Of a stretch of DNA of 64,000 nt, positions 34,128 through 42,836 are shown piece after piece (position 1 is the first letter of the stretch; each line of letters opens with the position of its first letter). Below the pieces are notes generated by a model. The model was given only the letters and a program-made list of their open reading frames with translations. It was not told the origin of the DNA and did no database searches. A program made the translations under genes and the position numbers. The stretch is from Paenibacillus sp. GSMTC-2017. GTDB lineage: Bacteria; Bacillota; Bacilli; Paenibacillales; Paenibacillaceae. The stretch spans positions 248,022-312,021 of the forward strand of contig NZ_JAECMT010000001.1 of assembly GCF_016019935.1 (NCBI RefSeq), in the 5' to 3' direction.

Positions 34128-35000
34128 TTAAGTACGATTACGAACGTCTAGATGGTCTCTTAGTCCATCACTTAGCAGATTGCATGCTAACACGACAGTT
34201 AGTATTAGAAGCCCCGGATAGATCATGAGCTCTGGCGCAGCTTGAAAATAAGGTCTGCCATCACTTAACATAGCTCCCCATTCCGGAGCGGGTGGCTGAG
34301 TACCTAATCCCAAATACGATAACATCGATATGAGAAGAATCATTTTCCCTACATCAAGTGCTGCCACAACTGCAAGTGGAGAAGCAATTTGCCGTAATAA
34401 ATGTCTTTTAATTACCGTCCACGTTCCACTTCCCGCAACGATTGAAGCAAGCACATATTCCTTTTCCCGCTCTGACAAAATGATGCCTCGAACCAATCGA
34501 GCGTAGCTAATCCATTTCACACAGCAGATAGCAAACATAACGTTTAACAGTCCTGGCCCAAGAAAACCAGCCACTGCTACAGCAAGTAAAAATTCCGGCA
34601 CAGCACCTAAGCCATCTGTTACACGCATTAGAATACTATCCACTATTCCACCGACATAACCGGAAAACAGTCCTATCGTTACTCCTATAGAAACGACTAT
34701 TGTTATAAATACAAATGTGGTACCAAGTGTCATTCGTGCTCCGTCCATTAATCTTGAAAATAGGCAACGACCAAGATGATCCGTACCGAGTGGGTACTCT
34801 AGACTTGGAGAAAGGAGACGATCTGCCATGTTTACGAGTAACGGGTCATTCGGTACAATCCAAGGACTAATAATAGCTAGTAGAACAACAACAGCAACTA
34901 ATCCCATTCCACTTGCTATCATAGGATTCCGAAAAGTTCTCCACCTTGTATGGAAATACACTCTCGACGAATGGGTTGCAACTGAACTTTTATTGTTCAT
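34128..35000 (-). CDS. cntC: ABC importer permease, CntC/DppC-like
   Basis: A 290-aa inner-membrane permease of the nickel/peptide class with six membrane segments. Features are DPLLVNMADRLLSPSLEYPL, then GTDHLGRCLFSRLMDGARMT (the DppC/NikC hallmark), and the EAA-type loop SIVAGSGTWTVIKRHLLRQI. It overlaps the CntB-like permease gene by four bases. Confidence 0.87.
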   Translation of the reverse strand: MNNKSSVATHSSRVYFHTRWRTFRNPMIASGMGLVAVVVLLAIISPWIVPNDPLLVNMADRLLSPSLEYPLGTDHLGRCLFSRLMDGARMTLGTTFVFITIVVSIGVTIGLFSGYVGGIVDSILMRVTDGLGAVPEFLLAVAVAGFLGPGLLNVMFAICCVKWISYARLVRGIILSEREKEYVLASIVAGSGTWTVIKRHLLRQIASPLAVVAALDVGKMILLISMLSYLGLGTQPPAPEWGAMLSDGRPYFQAAPELMIYPGLLILTVVLACNLLSDGLRDHLDVRNRT

Positions 35001-35941
35001 ACTCGTCTCCCCCTTCCTACACGAATTCTGGGGTCTAGCAGTCCATAACTAATATCAACTGCCAAATTAGCAAGTACAATAAAAAAGCCTGTTAGGAGAA
35101 CATAACCCTGGATAAGCGGGTAGTTGCGCTGAGTAATGGCTTCCATTGCCATACTGCCAAGTCCAGGCCAACCAAATAACGATTCCGTGACGACTGAACC
35201 TGCCAATAAACTGCCTATACTCATTCCGAACACTGAAATTATAGGTAATAATGCAGCCTGTAGCGCATGTCTCAGCATTACGCTCGATTCTGCAATTCCA
35301 CGTGCACGAGCTGCTCGAATATAAGACTCAGATAACGTTTCAAGCAATCCTGCGCGTAACAATCGAATATATTCAGGCGCCATAACAAAACCCAATGTTA
35401 GTGAAGGTAGAATTAGATGACGAAAACTCCCGTTACCCATTGTTGGCAACCAGTTCAACTTATAGGAAAAGAAGTAGAGCAGCAGCAAACCTAACCAAAA
35501 GCTTGGAATAGATGAGCCAATTAGTGCAATAAATCGACTAATATGATCGGGTAAACGCCCTTGATGTTGTGCAGCGAGCACTCCTAAAGGAACCGATATT
35601 AGCAGGAGAACGAGTAGTGCACCGATCGTGAGTGATATGGTCGCGGGTAGTCTTTCCATCATAATGTCCCAAACATCACGATTATTCATATAAGATTTGC
35701 CTAAATCAAACGCAACTACATCTAACAACCAGTTTCCGAATTGCTTATAGAGCGGCATCTCCAAACCTAGTTCCGCTCGGACCACATGCTGGTCATTCAG
35801 TGAAACTGCACCTTCATTTGCCTTTAATATAGCAAGCACCGGATCTCCCGGCGCCAGCTTCATAAGAACAAATATAACGATGCTTACTATCAACAAAACA
35901 ATAACAAGCTGGACAAATCTAAAACCGATATGCCGAAGCAT
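34997..35941 (-). CDS. cntB: ABC importer permease, CntB/DppB-like
   Basis: A 314-aa permease with six membrane segments. It shows the DppB/NikB features KLAPGDPVLAILKAN near the N-terminus and the EAA-type loop SYIRAARARGIAESSVMLRH. It starts one base after the CntA-like gene stops and overlaps the CntC-like gene by four bases. Confidence 0.87.
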   Translation of the reverse strand: MLRHIGFRFVQLVIVLLIVSIVIFVLMKLAPGDPVLAILKANEGAVSLNDQHVVRAELGLEMPLYKQFGNWLLDVVAFDLGKSYMNNRDVWDIMMERLPATISLTIGALLVLLLISVPLGVLAAQHQGRLPDHISRFIALIGSSIPSFWLGLLLLYFFSYKLNWLPTMGNGSFRHLILPSLTLGFVMAPEYIRLLRAGLLETLSESYIRAARARGIAESSVMLRHALQAALLPIISVFGMSIGSLLAGSVVTESLFGWPGLGSMAMEAITQRNYPLIQGYVLLTGFFIVLANLAVDISYGLLDPRIRVGRGRRV

Positions 35942-35942
35942 A

Positions 35943-37499
35943 TTAATTCACATCCATCTTATTTGTTACGATATAAAATTCTTCAGCAGTGGGCTCCCAC
36001 CCGCTAACACGGGCATTCACACCTACCAAAATATTTGGATTAATGATGTAGGAATGAGGCATCGTTTCTTTAATTACAGATACTGCTTTTTTAGTAAGCT
36101 CATTTCGCACTTCAACTACTCCAGTTCGATTTAGTTCATCTAGAATACTTGTCAGCCCTTCAACTTTTATGTTTGCAGCATTATAAGAACCACCAGGAAC
36201 ATAAGCAGCATTTAAAAAAGAACCGCCATCACCACGTGGAGATGTTAAATAACTTGATGTTGATATGTCCCAATCGGAATGATCTGCAATATAGACATCT
36301 GGGTACTCAACGGACACAATATCCACTTTAATTCCCACTTTAGCCGCTTCTGATTGAACAAGTAGAGGAATAAGCGGAAGTTCAGGATTGACCCCTGTAA
36401 ATGCCATTAATTTAAGTGTTAGTTGCTTCCCGTCTTTTGTAAGTTTTCCATCATTTCCTTTCTCATAGCCAGCATCTATAAGTAGCTGCAACGCACCAAC
36501 TTGGTCAAGCTTCTGATATTCATCCCTGTTGCCGAATGAAAGTGTTGGATTGAATGGCCCATTAGATGGTGTCGCATAACCAAACATAATATCTTTTACG
36601 ATTGCATCTCTGTCGATAAGCTTATCAATTGCTTGACGAACATTTAATTCACTGACATTTGGACTTTTCGGGTTATACGTAAAATAGTGGGTGCGCAAAC
36701 TTGAAACAGATTCTAGCGTCAATTCTTTATCCTTTTCAATAGCTGCAAGCGACTCTGGAGCAATATGGTAGACGATATCTGCTTGTTTCGATTGGAAAGC
36801 GAGTGTTCGGACATTGGCATCCGAATTAAATGTAAATACAACTTCAGCAAGCTTCGCTATACCGTCCCAATACGTATCAAAGCGCTCTAAATGAATTTCA
36901 TTTCCGGCCTCAAAGCTCATTACTTTAAAAGGACCCGTACCAACGGGGGCATTGTTAAATGTATCCTTTCCTACCTTCTGCTCGGCTGCAACACTTATAA
37001 TTCCTGTTGTTGGATGGACAAGCTCAGTTGGAAATGCAGGGAAAGGCTCCTTTGTTGTTATCGTTAATTGTTGACCGCTAGCTTCTATCCCTGCAACTTT
37101 TAATGCTGCTTCAAGTGCTTTACTATCTTTAATGCCACGTTCGAAAGATGACTTTACAGTTGCGGCATCCAGCTTAGTTCCATCTTGAAACTGTACTCCG
37201 TCTCGAATTGTAAAAACCCACGTTGTTTCATCCTTTGCTTCCCAACTTGTAGCAAGCCAAGGAGCCAGCTGCATATTCGCATCAAGACGAATTAACGTCT
37301 CCGTCACTCCTGCCCGCAATGCGATCCATGTATTATGGGGATCGAGTGAATCGTTAGGTAAACTGTGAATAATGGTTACCTTCTTTTTGCCTAGCTCCAC
37401 TTTGGCATTACTTAAGCTACATGCCGTTACGACCATAGCTAATAACATAACAAGTAGAGCTGTAACGATCCTTTTTCGATCATGAAGACGAATAAACAT
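35943..37499 (-). CDS. cntA: Metallophore-binding lipoprotein, CntA/NikA-like
   Basis: A substrate-binding lipoprotein of about 518 aa, family SBP_bac_5. The lipobox is MVVTAC, so it is anchored to the outer face of the membrane. Domain signature: TIIHSLPNDSLDPHNTW, then WVFTIRDGVQFQDGTKLDAATVKSSFERGI and GTGPFKVMSFEAGNEI. In the cnt system this protein captures the metal-opine complex. I prefer ATG 37499, since the AAGGAGGAGGG site would abut the alternative GTG at 37511. It overlaps the opine dehydrogenase gene end by about 20 bp. Confidence 0.86.
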   Translation of the reverse strand: MFIRLHDRKRIVTALLVMLLAMVVTACSLSNAKVELGKKKVTIIHSLPNDSLDPHNTWIALRAGVTETLIRLDANMQLAPWLATSWEAKDETTWVFTIRDGVQFQDGTKLDAATVKSSFERGIKDSKALEAALKVAGIEASGQQLTITTKEPFPAFPTELVHPTTGIISVAAEQKVGKDTFNNAPVGTGPFKVMSFEAGNEIHLERFDTYWDGIAKLAEVVFTFNSDANVRTLAFQSKQADIVYHIAPESLAAIEKDKELTLESVSSLRTHYFTYNPKSPNVSELNVRQAIDKLIDRDAIVKDIMFGYATPSNGPFNPTLSFGNRDEYQKLDQVGALQLLIDAGYEKGNDGKLTKDGKQLTLKLMAFTGVNPELPLIPLLVQSEAAKVGIKVDIVSVEYPDVYIADHSDWDISTSSYLTSPRGDGGSFLNAAYVPGGSYNAANIKVEGLTSILDELNRTGVVEVRNELTKKAVSVIKETMPHSYIINPNILVGVNARVSGWEPTAEEFYIVTNKMDVN

Positions 37500-38838
37500 C
37501 CTTTTTTTCACCCTCCTCCTTGTTCACTTTAGATAATTCATCAACGATCGCATTAACTTCATCTGCTGTTGTATCCGTTATCATTTCTAATCGAAACGTA
37601 TGACTGCCCTTCTCCTCCACAAACGATGATAATTTTTGTTCAAACCGATCGATAAGTTTACATGTTTGTGGCATTGCTACATCAAATCTTTGTGCCAGAC
37701 CATACATTAACTTCAACTTCTTGTAATCTTCGTAAGGGACTCTTGGAATAATCCATTTTCCCTCTTTGTCCTGTGACACTTGAACGTAAGGAAAAGCGGA
37801 GAAATCAGTATACTTCCCTTTCTCATCTGGTTTAGAAAAAGGATCAATTAATATAGACGAATACCGAATATAGAGCAAATATTGTTGTTTCGTTTCGTCC
37901 ATGTCTACAAAACTTTCGATATCTTCTCTTGATAGAGTTGTTTCGTGTACGGGATAATTATCGTCATTCAAAAATTTTAATAGATTAAGAGGTTGTGCAT
38001 GTAGCTTTTGAATGAAAGCAGAAGTTTCTTTCCAAAGTAGAAGCATTTCTTTTATCACATATTGTGTAATGGGTCCTTCTGGATACAGCTTATACATATA
38101 TTTTGTTGATCGTTGCTTGCTGAAAATTTCATGTAGTGAAAAGTCATTGATAAAAAATGGAGGATGAACATACGCTGTTATACTTCTACTCTCTGCTTCA
38201 ATCGGATGGGCGGCGATTTCACAAGTAATGCCTAAACTCTCTATAAATACTTTCAAGTTATTAAGCGTGTGGCTGCTAGATTGATTTGAACCAACAACAA
38301 CTTTTCGTTTTAAACCTTTTACTATGGATGTTAACAATGTGGTTCCTTGGGGGTCGAATCTCGTTGCGGCATAATACGTGGACAAGCTAATGATCTCGAT
38401 TGCGTCATTTGATTTATTAACAACACTTTGTACGAGCAAATTCGATCCAATTCCTGGTGATAACAATATTATTCTCTTAACTTTTGTTAATTCCTTCAAT
38501 TTTAATTCCTTTACTACATTCAAATATGTGTCACAGGGGGTACATACAATAATCGTTTGCCACACATTATCGATATGTTCGAATCCTTCATAAAATTGGG
38601 ACAATTGTGCCGTTCCAGATAGATGACTTTTCGATTCAACCTGTACAACAGTTGAGATAAGACCGGAACACCTTTCAAGCTCCTGCTTTATTCGCTCACT
38701 ATGGGAGCCTATCCTGTTTGCTATCCCTACCTGATTGCACCAGCCATTAGAAATATCAACGGCAACATGAATAGCTGCTGGACCCGCTCCGATTATTAAT
38801 ACATTTTCAAATAGAGCTAATTGTTGTTGCCCCATCAT
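37480..38838 (-). CDS. cntM: Opine metallophore dehydrogenase, CntM-like
   Basis: A 452-aa enzyme with an N-terminal dinucleotide-binding fold (VLIIGAGPAAIHVAVDISNG, residues 13-32). It matches staphylopine/pseudopaline dehydrogenases in length and in the block FDPQGTTLLTSIVKGLKRKV with KVVVGSNQSSSHTLN, and in the long C-terminal domain (RYSSILIDPFSKPDEKGKYTDFSAFPYVQ). It would reductively join the nicotianamine-like intermediate to an alpha-keto acid (pyruvate or 2-oxoglutarate; not decidable here) with NAD(P)H. ATG 38838 overlaps the stop of the synthase gene as ATGA. The symbol is by analogy with Staphylococcus. Confidence 0.87.
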   Translation of the reverse strand: MMGQQQLALFENVLIIGAGPAAIHVAVDISNGWCNQVGIANRIGSHSERIKQELERCSGLISTVVQVESKSHLSGTAQLSQFYEGFEHIDNVWQTIIVCTPCDTYLNVVKELKLKELTKVKRIILLSPGIGSNLLVQSVVNKSNDAIEIISLSTYYAATRFDPQGTTLLTSIVKGLKRKVVVGSNQSSSHTLNNLKVFIESLGITCEIAAHPIEAESRSITAYVHPPFFINDFSLHEIFSKQRSTKYMYKLYPEGPITQYVIKEMLLLWKETSAFIQKLHAQPLNLLKFLNDDNYPVHETTLSREDIESFVDMDETKQQYLLYIRYSSILIDPFSKPDEKGKYTDFSAFPYVQVSQDKEGKWIIPRVPYEDYKKLKLMYGLAQRFDVAMPQTCKLIDRFEQKLSSFVEEKGSHTFRLEMITDTTADEVNAIVDELSKVNKEEGEKKDVYSSS

Positions 38839-39653
38839 AGGCTATTCACCGTCCCTACAGACAACCGCTTTTTGGACTCAATGATCATCGTATCGTAAAT
38901 ACTTTTATTTAAAGAAATCGGGGTCGTATCCCAATCATCGGTCAAATCCTTTTCCATAGGGTAATTAAACACTGATTTTAATCCATTCCCGTATCGCAAA
39001 ATAATTTTAGCTTCTGCATTGAGTGTTTTCTTAAGCTCCTCCAATACTTCGTATTTGTTTCTAACAAGTGAAGCGATGATGACATGAGTAGCATCTTTGA
39101 GAAAAGTCTGTTCATTCAAAGGGGATTCCGAAAAAAGGACTTTCGACTGCAAACCAGATATTTCAGCAACTCTTCTCCCGAGTCTTATAGCTTCACTATC
39201 TATGTCTATACATAATACGTCTGCATTTGTTTCTTTAGCGATTGTGAGCGCGGACGTTGGGAAAGCACCTGAGCCGACGAACAACACTTTTGAGGTGGCT
39301 ACGATCCGAAATTCATTTAGTTCATCTTTCACTGCCCCAGACAAAATGGTTAAATAATCGCTCATATCCATCTTGTTCTCAAGAGTACTTACTGATTGAT
39401 ACTTTTCCATCTCGCATAAAGCATAGGTTGACGTTTGACGAAGCTGATTACTTTGTTGCTTGATTTCTTTATCATGTCCCCAAAGTTGCCATTGCTCCTC
39501 GTTTATCTCACTAGTCATGAAGAGACAAAGCTCATCGAGTTTTACTTGCAGTAATTCGAAACAGTCTGAACACTTTTTTGAAAATAACGTTAGTTTCTTA
39601 ATCTCGTATTCAATCGATTGCAAAGAAAGCAAAAAAGCATATTTGTGCTTCAT
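38835..39653 (-). CDS. cntL: Nicotianamine-synthase-like enzyme, CntL-like
   Basis: A SAM-dependent aminobutanoyl transferase of about 272 aa, the size of Staphylococcus CntL. The Rossmann block is VLFVGSGAFPTSALTIAKE followed by LCIDIDSEAIRLGRRVAE, the nicotianamine-synthase hallmark (GSGPLPLT-like). It should attach an aminobutyrate unit from SAM to histidine. No histidine racemase (CntK) gene is present, which favours L-His as substrate, as in pseudopaline. I chose ATG 39653: AAGGAGG is six bases upstream, and this site lies inside the longer GTG frame from 39680. First gene of the operon; a palindrome lies about 60-75 bp upstream. Confidence 0.87.
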   Translation of the reverse strand: MKHKYAFLLSLQSIEYEIKKLTLFSKKCSDCFELLQVKLDELCLFMTSEINEEQWQLWGHDKEIKQQSNQLRQTSTYALCEMEKYQSVSTLENKMDMSDYLTILSGAVKDELNEFRIVATSKVLFVGSGAFPTSALTIAKETNADVLCIDIDSEAIRLGRRVAEISGLQSKVLFSESPLNEQTFLKDATHVIIASLVRNKYEVLEELKKTLNAEAKIILRYGNGLKSVFNYPMEKDLTDDWDTTPISLNKSIYDTMIIESKKRLSVGTVNSL

Positions 39654-39711
39654 CATTTCCCTCCTTTTCGTTGGCTTCACCCTGATAATACCCGAGAACG
39701 TATTATTCCAT

Positions 39712-39729
39712 ATGACTCTTTAGAGTCAT
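39712..39729 (-). promoter_or_regulatory. Palindromic operator candidate of the metallophore operon
   Basis: ATGACTCTTTAGAGTCAT is an eight-base perfect inverted repeat with a two-base centre. On the minus strand a possible promoter overlaps it: -35 ATGACT (39729-39724) and -10 AATAAT 16 bp later. It does not fit the Zur, Fur or MntR consensus sites I know. Confidence 0.6.
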
Positions 39730-39809
39730 TTTATGCAGTAACCTGCCCACGTATATCATTGTTAAAATAGCCTGTGCAATACATTCGTGCTTACTCGACA
39801 GTACCCGAC

Positions 39810-39840
39810 AAAAAAAGACCGTCTCATGAAAGAGACGGCC
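39810..39840 (-). terminator. Terminator of the GH3 gene
   Basis: GACCGTCTC and GAGACGGCC pair around ATGAAA, and on the minus strand the stem is followed by seven T. It lies 25 bases past the GH3 stop codon. Confidence 0.88.
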
Positions 39841-39864
39841 CTAAATAAATATCAAACAGTTTTA

Positions 39865-42651
39865 TTACACTTGTTTAAATGCAATCCAATCTAATTTCAA
39901 ACCTGGTTTAACGAAATCAAACTGCATTTCATAAAGACCGGCTTCTAAGTTCACCTTTACAAGCTTTTGTACAATCCATCTGCCTTCTGTTCCATTCGTT
40001 TGAATGGTCGTCATCAATTGATCGTTCAACGTTACATTACATGCACTTTGAGCGAGGTCCGTTTCAAGTGACATGACATTAACAAAAACGCGATATACAC
40101 CCGCTTGTTCTACTTTGATGAAGGTAGATCCTGCTTCAGCTAGTTTCACTTCAGTATTTTGTGATACTACATGAGCATTCTCAGTCGCAAGTGACGGGTT
40201 CGATTTGAACGTTTCGACTTTCTCTTCGATTACTTGGTTTCTAGAGAACACTGGCGCCTGCATCAAAAACTCGCAAATATTAATTGCTGAACGCTGCAAT
40301 TCTCCTCGGGTTAAGGAAGCATTTTCAAGTGATTCAATTGTATTGTCTCCCCAAGCATTCGTTTCCGCTCCATAGTTGCTGACGACCATATAAAGATCGT
40401 TTTGCGCACGAACCATCCAGTTGGTTAGTTTCCGATCTGCTGGACCACCATGAACAACATCATTCATAATCGCCCACCAGTCCGTCATCACGATACCTTT
40501 AAATGCCCATTCACCGCGAAGTATCGTTGTATTTAAATCATAATTGGAAGCAGCCCAATGTCCGTTTATCGGATTGTACGATGTCATGATCGAGTTCGCC
40601 CCACCTTGCTTAACAGCGATCTCGAAGCCTTTTAAATAAATTTCTCGTAGCGCACGTTCAGAAACAATTGCATTAACTTTACTGCGATGTTTCTCCTGGT
40701 TGTTGCAAGCGAAATGTTTGAGAGTAGCGTTAGAGCCACCTTTCATTATTCCACGAGTACATGCAGCTGCAAACACGCCAGAAATAAGCGGATCTTCAGA
40801 GAAATATTCAAAGTTTCGTCCGTTAAGCGGACTACGGCGGATGTTCATACCTGGGCCAAGCAACGCGTCTACGTTGTTACTAACTAACTCTTGACCTTCC
40901 ATCACATAAAGTTCTTCGACAAGTGCTGTGTTCCAAGTTGCTGCAAGTAAAGTACCTATCGCAATCTGAGTAGCCTTCCCACCGCTATCCATACGAATAC
41001 CGGAAGGACCGTCTGCTGTACAACCTACAGGGATGCCATAAGAAAGTAGACTATCACTAACACCGCCAAAGGCTGAAGCTGTTCCCGGTGTAACAAGCGG
41101 ACTGCTCATTCCTTCGCCTCTAACGATGGCTGCAAGATCCTGATCGTTAAGCTGTGCAATAAAGGTTTCTATGTTCGTTTTTTGTTCAAAAACATCTCTT
41201 AGTTTGTAACTTTGATCGCCCGTTTGAGCTAGTGTTGCAGGAAGATTGTTTTCGATTCGTTCTGCCATCGAGATTCTACGTACAGGAACTTCAGACGAAA
41301 CAAGTTCGAACGATCCATCTTCCTTGCGAGCTCCCGGTTTCATTCTTGCAAAGCTTTCCGTAGGGGCCATCGCTTCTTCCAATTGCTCGACAACTTGAAG
41401 ATCTTCGACTACGTAACCGCTGCCTCCAGCACCACCGATATCTACAAGATTTTTGACGCTATTACCTACATACAAATGATATACTCCAGCTTCGAGTACG
41501 TATGCAGAGCGATATCCTGTCACACCGCTATCATCATAGGATGACATGATATGAACAGGGAAACTTACTGTCAGACGTTGAGAGTCACCTGCTTGTAATA
41601 CCTTTGTTTTCACGAATGCCGCGAGAACTTTAGCTGGCTTACCTAACTTTCCTTGTGGAGCTTCATAATAAACCTGAACTACTTCTTTACCTGCATATAT
41701 GGAACCTGTATTTGTTACCGTTACATCGATTTCTATCTGTTTTTCTCCATTTTTGACTGTTAGCTTCGCTTCTTCTGGCTTAATCTCGAACGAAGTATAG
41801 GATAATCCAAATCCGAATTCATACTGTACCTTCTCAGGGCAGAATGTCTCAAAGTAACGATATCCAACATAGATATCTTCTTCATACACACTTCTAAACT
41901 CATCACCATAATTATGTGTTGATGGATAGTCTGCAATAGAATAAGCAATCGTATCCGTTAGTTTACCACTAGGCGTAACCTCTCCAGCTAGAACATCGGC
42001 AATTGCATTGCCGCCTTCCATTCCACCATGCCAAGCATAAATCACAGTTGGAATCGGGTGAACATAACTTTCATCATTCATCCAGTTCATATCGATAATG
42101 TTAGATACATTTAGAACAACGATCGTTTGTTCAAAGTATGTCGTTACTTGTTTAAGCATATCTTTTTCTTGGGCTGTTAATTGATAGCTGCCCGGCGCAT
42201 CTGCATTATCTTGATCTTCACCTGCAGTACGTCCGATTACGACAATTGCTTTATCCGAGTTTTTTCTAGCTGCGGATACAAGCTCATCGGATAAAATCAT
42301 TTCTTTCTGATGCCATGGCTCAGCAGCCCAGCCGCCACCACCGTTATCAAATGGATTTTTTTCAATCCACTTTTCATATACAGCAGCTAATTGCTCATTA
42401 ACCGTAACATTCCCTTTACTGCGAAGACCATCTAATAAGTTAGTTGTATACGATACATGAACACTACCGCCTGAGCCTGTACCGCTTCGATAATAATTTA
42501 GTTGTGTTCTACCAAAAATCGAAACGTTTTCCTTGTCGCGAAGAGGAAGAACTTTTCCTTCATTTTTTAATAAAACAGCACCTTCTGCGGCTACAATTCT
42601 GCTAAACTGGGCAAAACCTTCTAATGGAACTCCTATTGTGTGAATACTCAT
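39865..42651 (-). CDS. Glycoside hydrolase family 3, domain-permuted beta-glucosidase-like
   Basis: A 928-aa cytosolic glycosidase; no signal peptide. Domain order is reversed from the usual GH3: the alpha/beta sandwich domain comes first (AAEGAVLLKNEGKVLPL near residue 20, TAGEDQDNADAPGSY), then a fibronectin-III-like domain (about 300-400), then the TIM-barrel catalytic domain (about 490-760; CTADGPSGIRMD, LKHFACNNQEKHR, nucleophile Asp in GIVMTDWWA), and a C-terminal carbohydrate-binding-like beta domain. This order is known from some rumen bacterial beta-glucosidases. It likely cleaves terminal beta-glucose or similar sugars from imported oligosaccharides. ATG 42651 follows AGGAGG. A LacI-type operator lies 50 bp upstream. 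Confidence 0.9.
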   Translation of the reverse strand: MSIHTIGVPLEGFAQFSRIVAAEGAVLLKNEGKVLPLRDKENVSIFGRTQLNYYRSGTGSGGSVHVSYTTNLLDGLRSKGNVTVNEQLAAVYEKWIEKNPFDNGGGGWAAEPWHQKEMILSDELVSAARKNSDKAIVVIGRTAGEDQDNADAPGSYQLTAQEKDMLKQVTTYFEQTIVVLNVSNIIDMNWMNDESYVHPIPTVIYAWHGGMEGGNAIADVLAGEVTPSGKLTDTIAYSIADYPSTHNYGDEFRSVYEEDIYVGYRYFETFCPEKVQYEFGFGLSYTSFEIKPEEAKLTVKNGEKQIEIDVTVTNTGSIYAGKEVVQVYYEAPQGKLGKPAKVLAAFVKTKVLQAGDSQRLTVSFPVHIMSSYDDSGVTGYRSAYVLEAGVYHLYVGNSVKNLVDIGGAGGSGYVVEDLQVVEQLEEAMAPTESFARMKPGARKEDGSFELVSSEVPVRRISMAERIENNLPATLAQTGDQSYKLRDVFEQKTNIETFIAQLNDQDLAAIVRGEGMSSPLVTPGTASAFGGVSDSLLSYGIPVGCTADGPSGIRMDSGGKATQIAIGTLLAATWNTALVEELYVMEGQELVSNNVDALLGPGMNIRRSPLNGRNFEYFSEDPLISGVFAAACTRGIMKGGSNATLKHFACNNQEKHRSKVNAIVSERALREIYLKGFEIAVKQGGANSIMTSYNPINGHWAASNYDLNTTILRGEWAFKGIVMTDWWAIMNDVVHGGPADRKLTNWMVRAQNDLYMVVSNYGAETNAWGDNTIESLENASLTRGELQRSAINICEFLMQAPVFSRNQVIEEKVETFKSNPSLATENAHVVSQNTEVKLAEAGSTFIKVEQAGVYRVFVNVMSLETDLAQSACNVTLNDQLMTTIQTNGTEGRWIVQKLVKVNLEAGLYEMQFDFVKPGLKLDWIAFKQV

Positions 42652-42700
42652 ATGATGCCTCCTGATACAAATATATGTGTTTTCAAACTTAAATCGATAA

Positions 42701-42724
42701 AATCGAAACGTTTCGATTAGTATA
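42701..42724 (-). promoter_or_regulatory. LacI/GalR-type operator and -10 box of the GH3 gene
   Basis: AATCGAAACGTTTCGATT at 42701-42718 is a perfect 18-bp palindrome with the central CG typical of LacI-family sites. A -10-like TATACT sits directly upstream of it on the minus strand (42724-42719), so a repressor would cover the transcription start. Confidence 0.82.
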
Positions 42725-42758
42725 TCATATTTTACCTAGAGTCGTACAAATGAAATTA

Positions 42759-42780
42759 ACCCGACCACTGAAGGTCGGGT
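42759..42780 (-). terminator. Terminator of the MFS gene
   Basis: ACCCGACC and GGTCGGGT form an eight-base stem; on the minus strand TTAATTTCATTT follows. Confidence 0.75.
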
Positions 42781-42836
42781 CTCCGAGCGTATACTCCACT
42801 TATTTTTATACAGGTATCTGCATCATTAAAGTCACT

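Noticed and set aside
39681..39790. Zur or Fur box upstream of the metallophore operon
   Set aside because: No match to the TCGTAATnATTACGA or GATAATGATAATC patterns could be found by eye; only the unrelated palindrome at 39712-39729.
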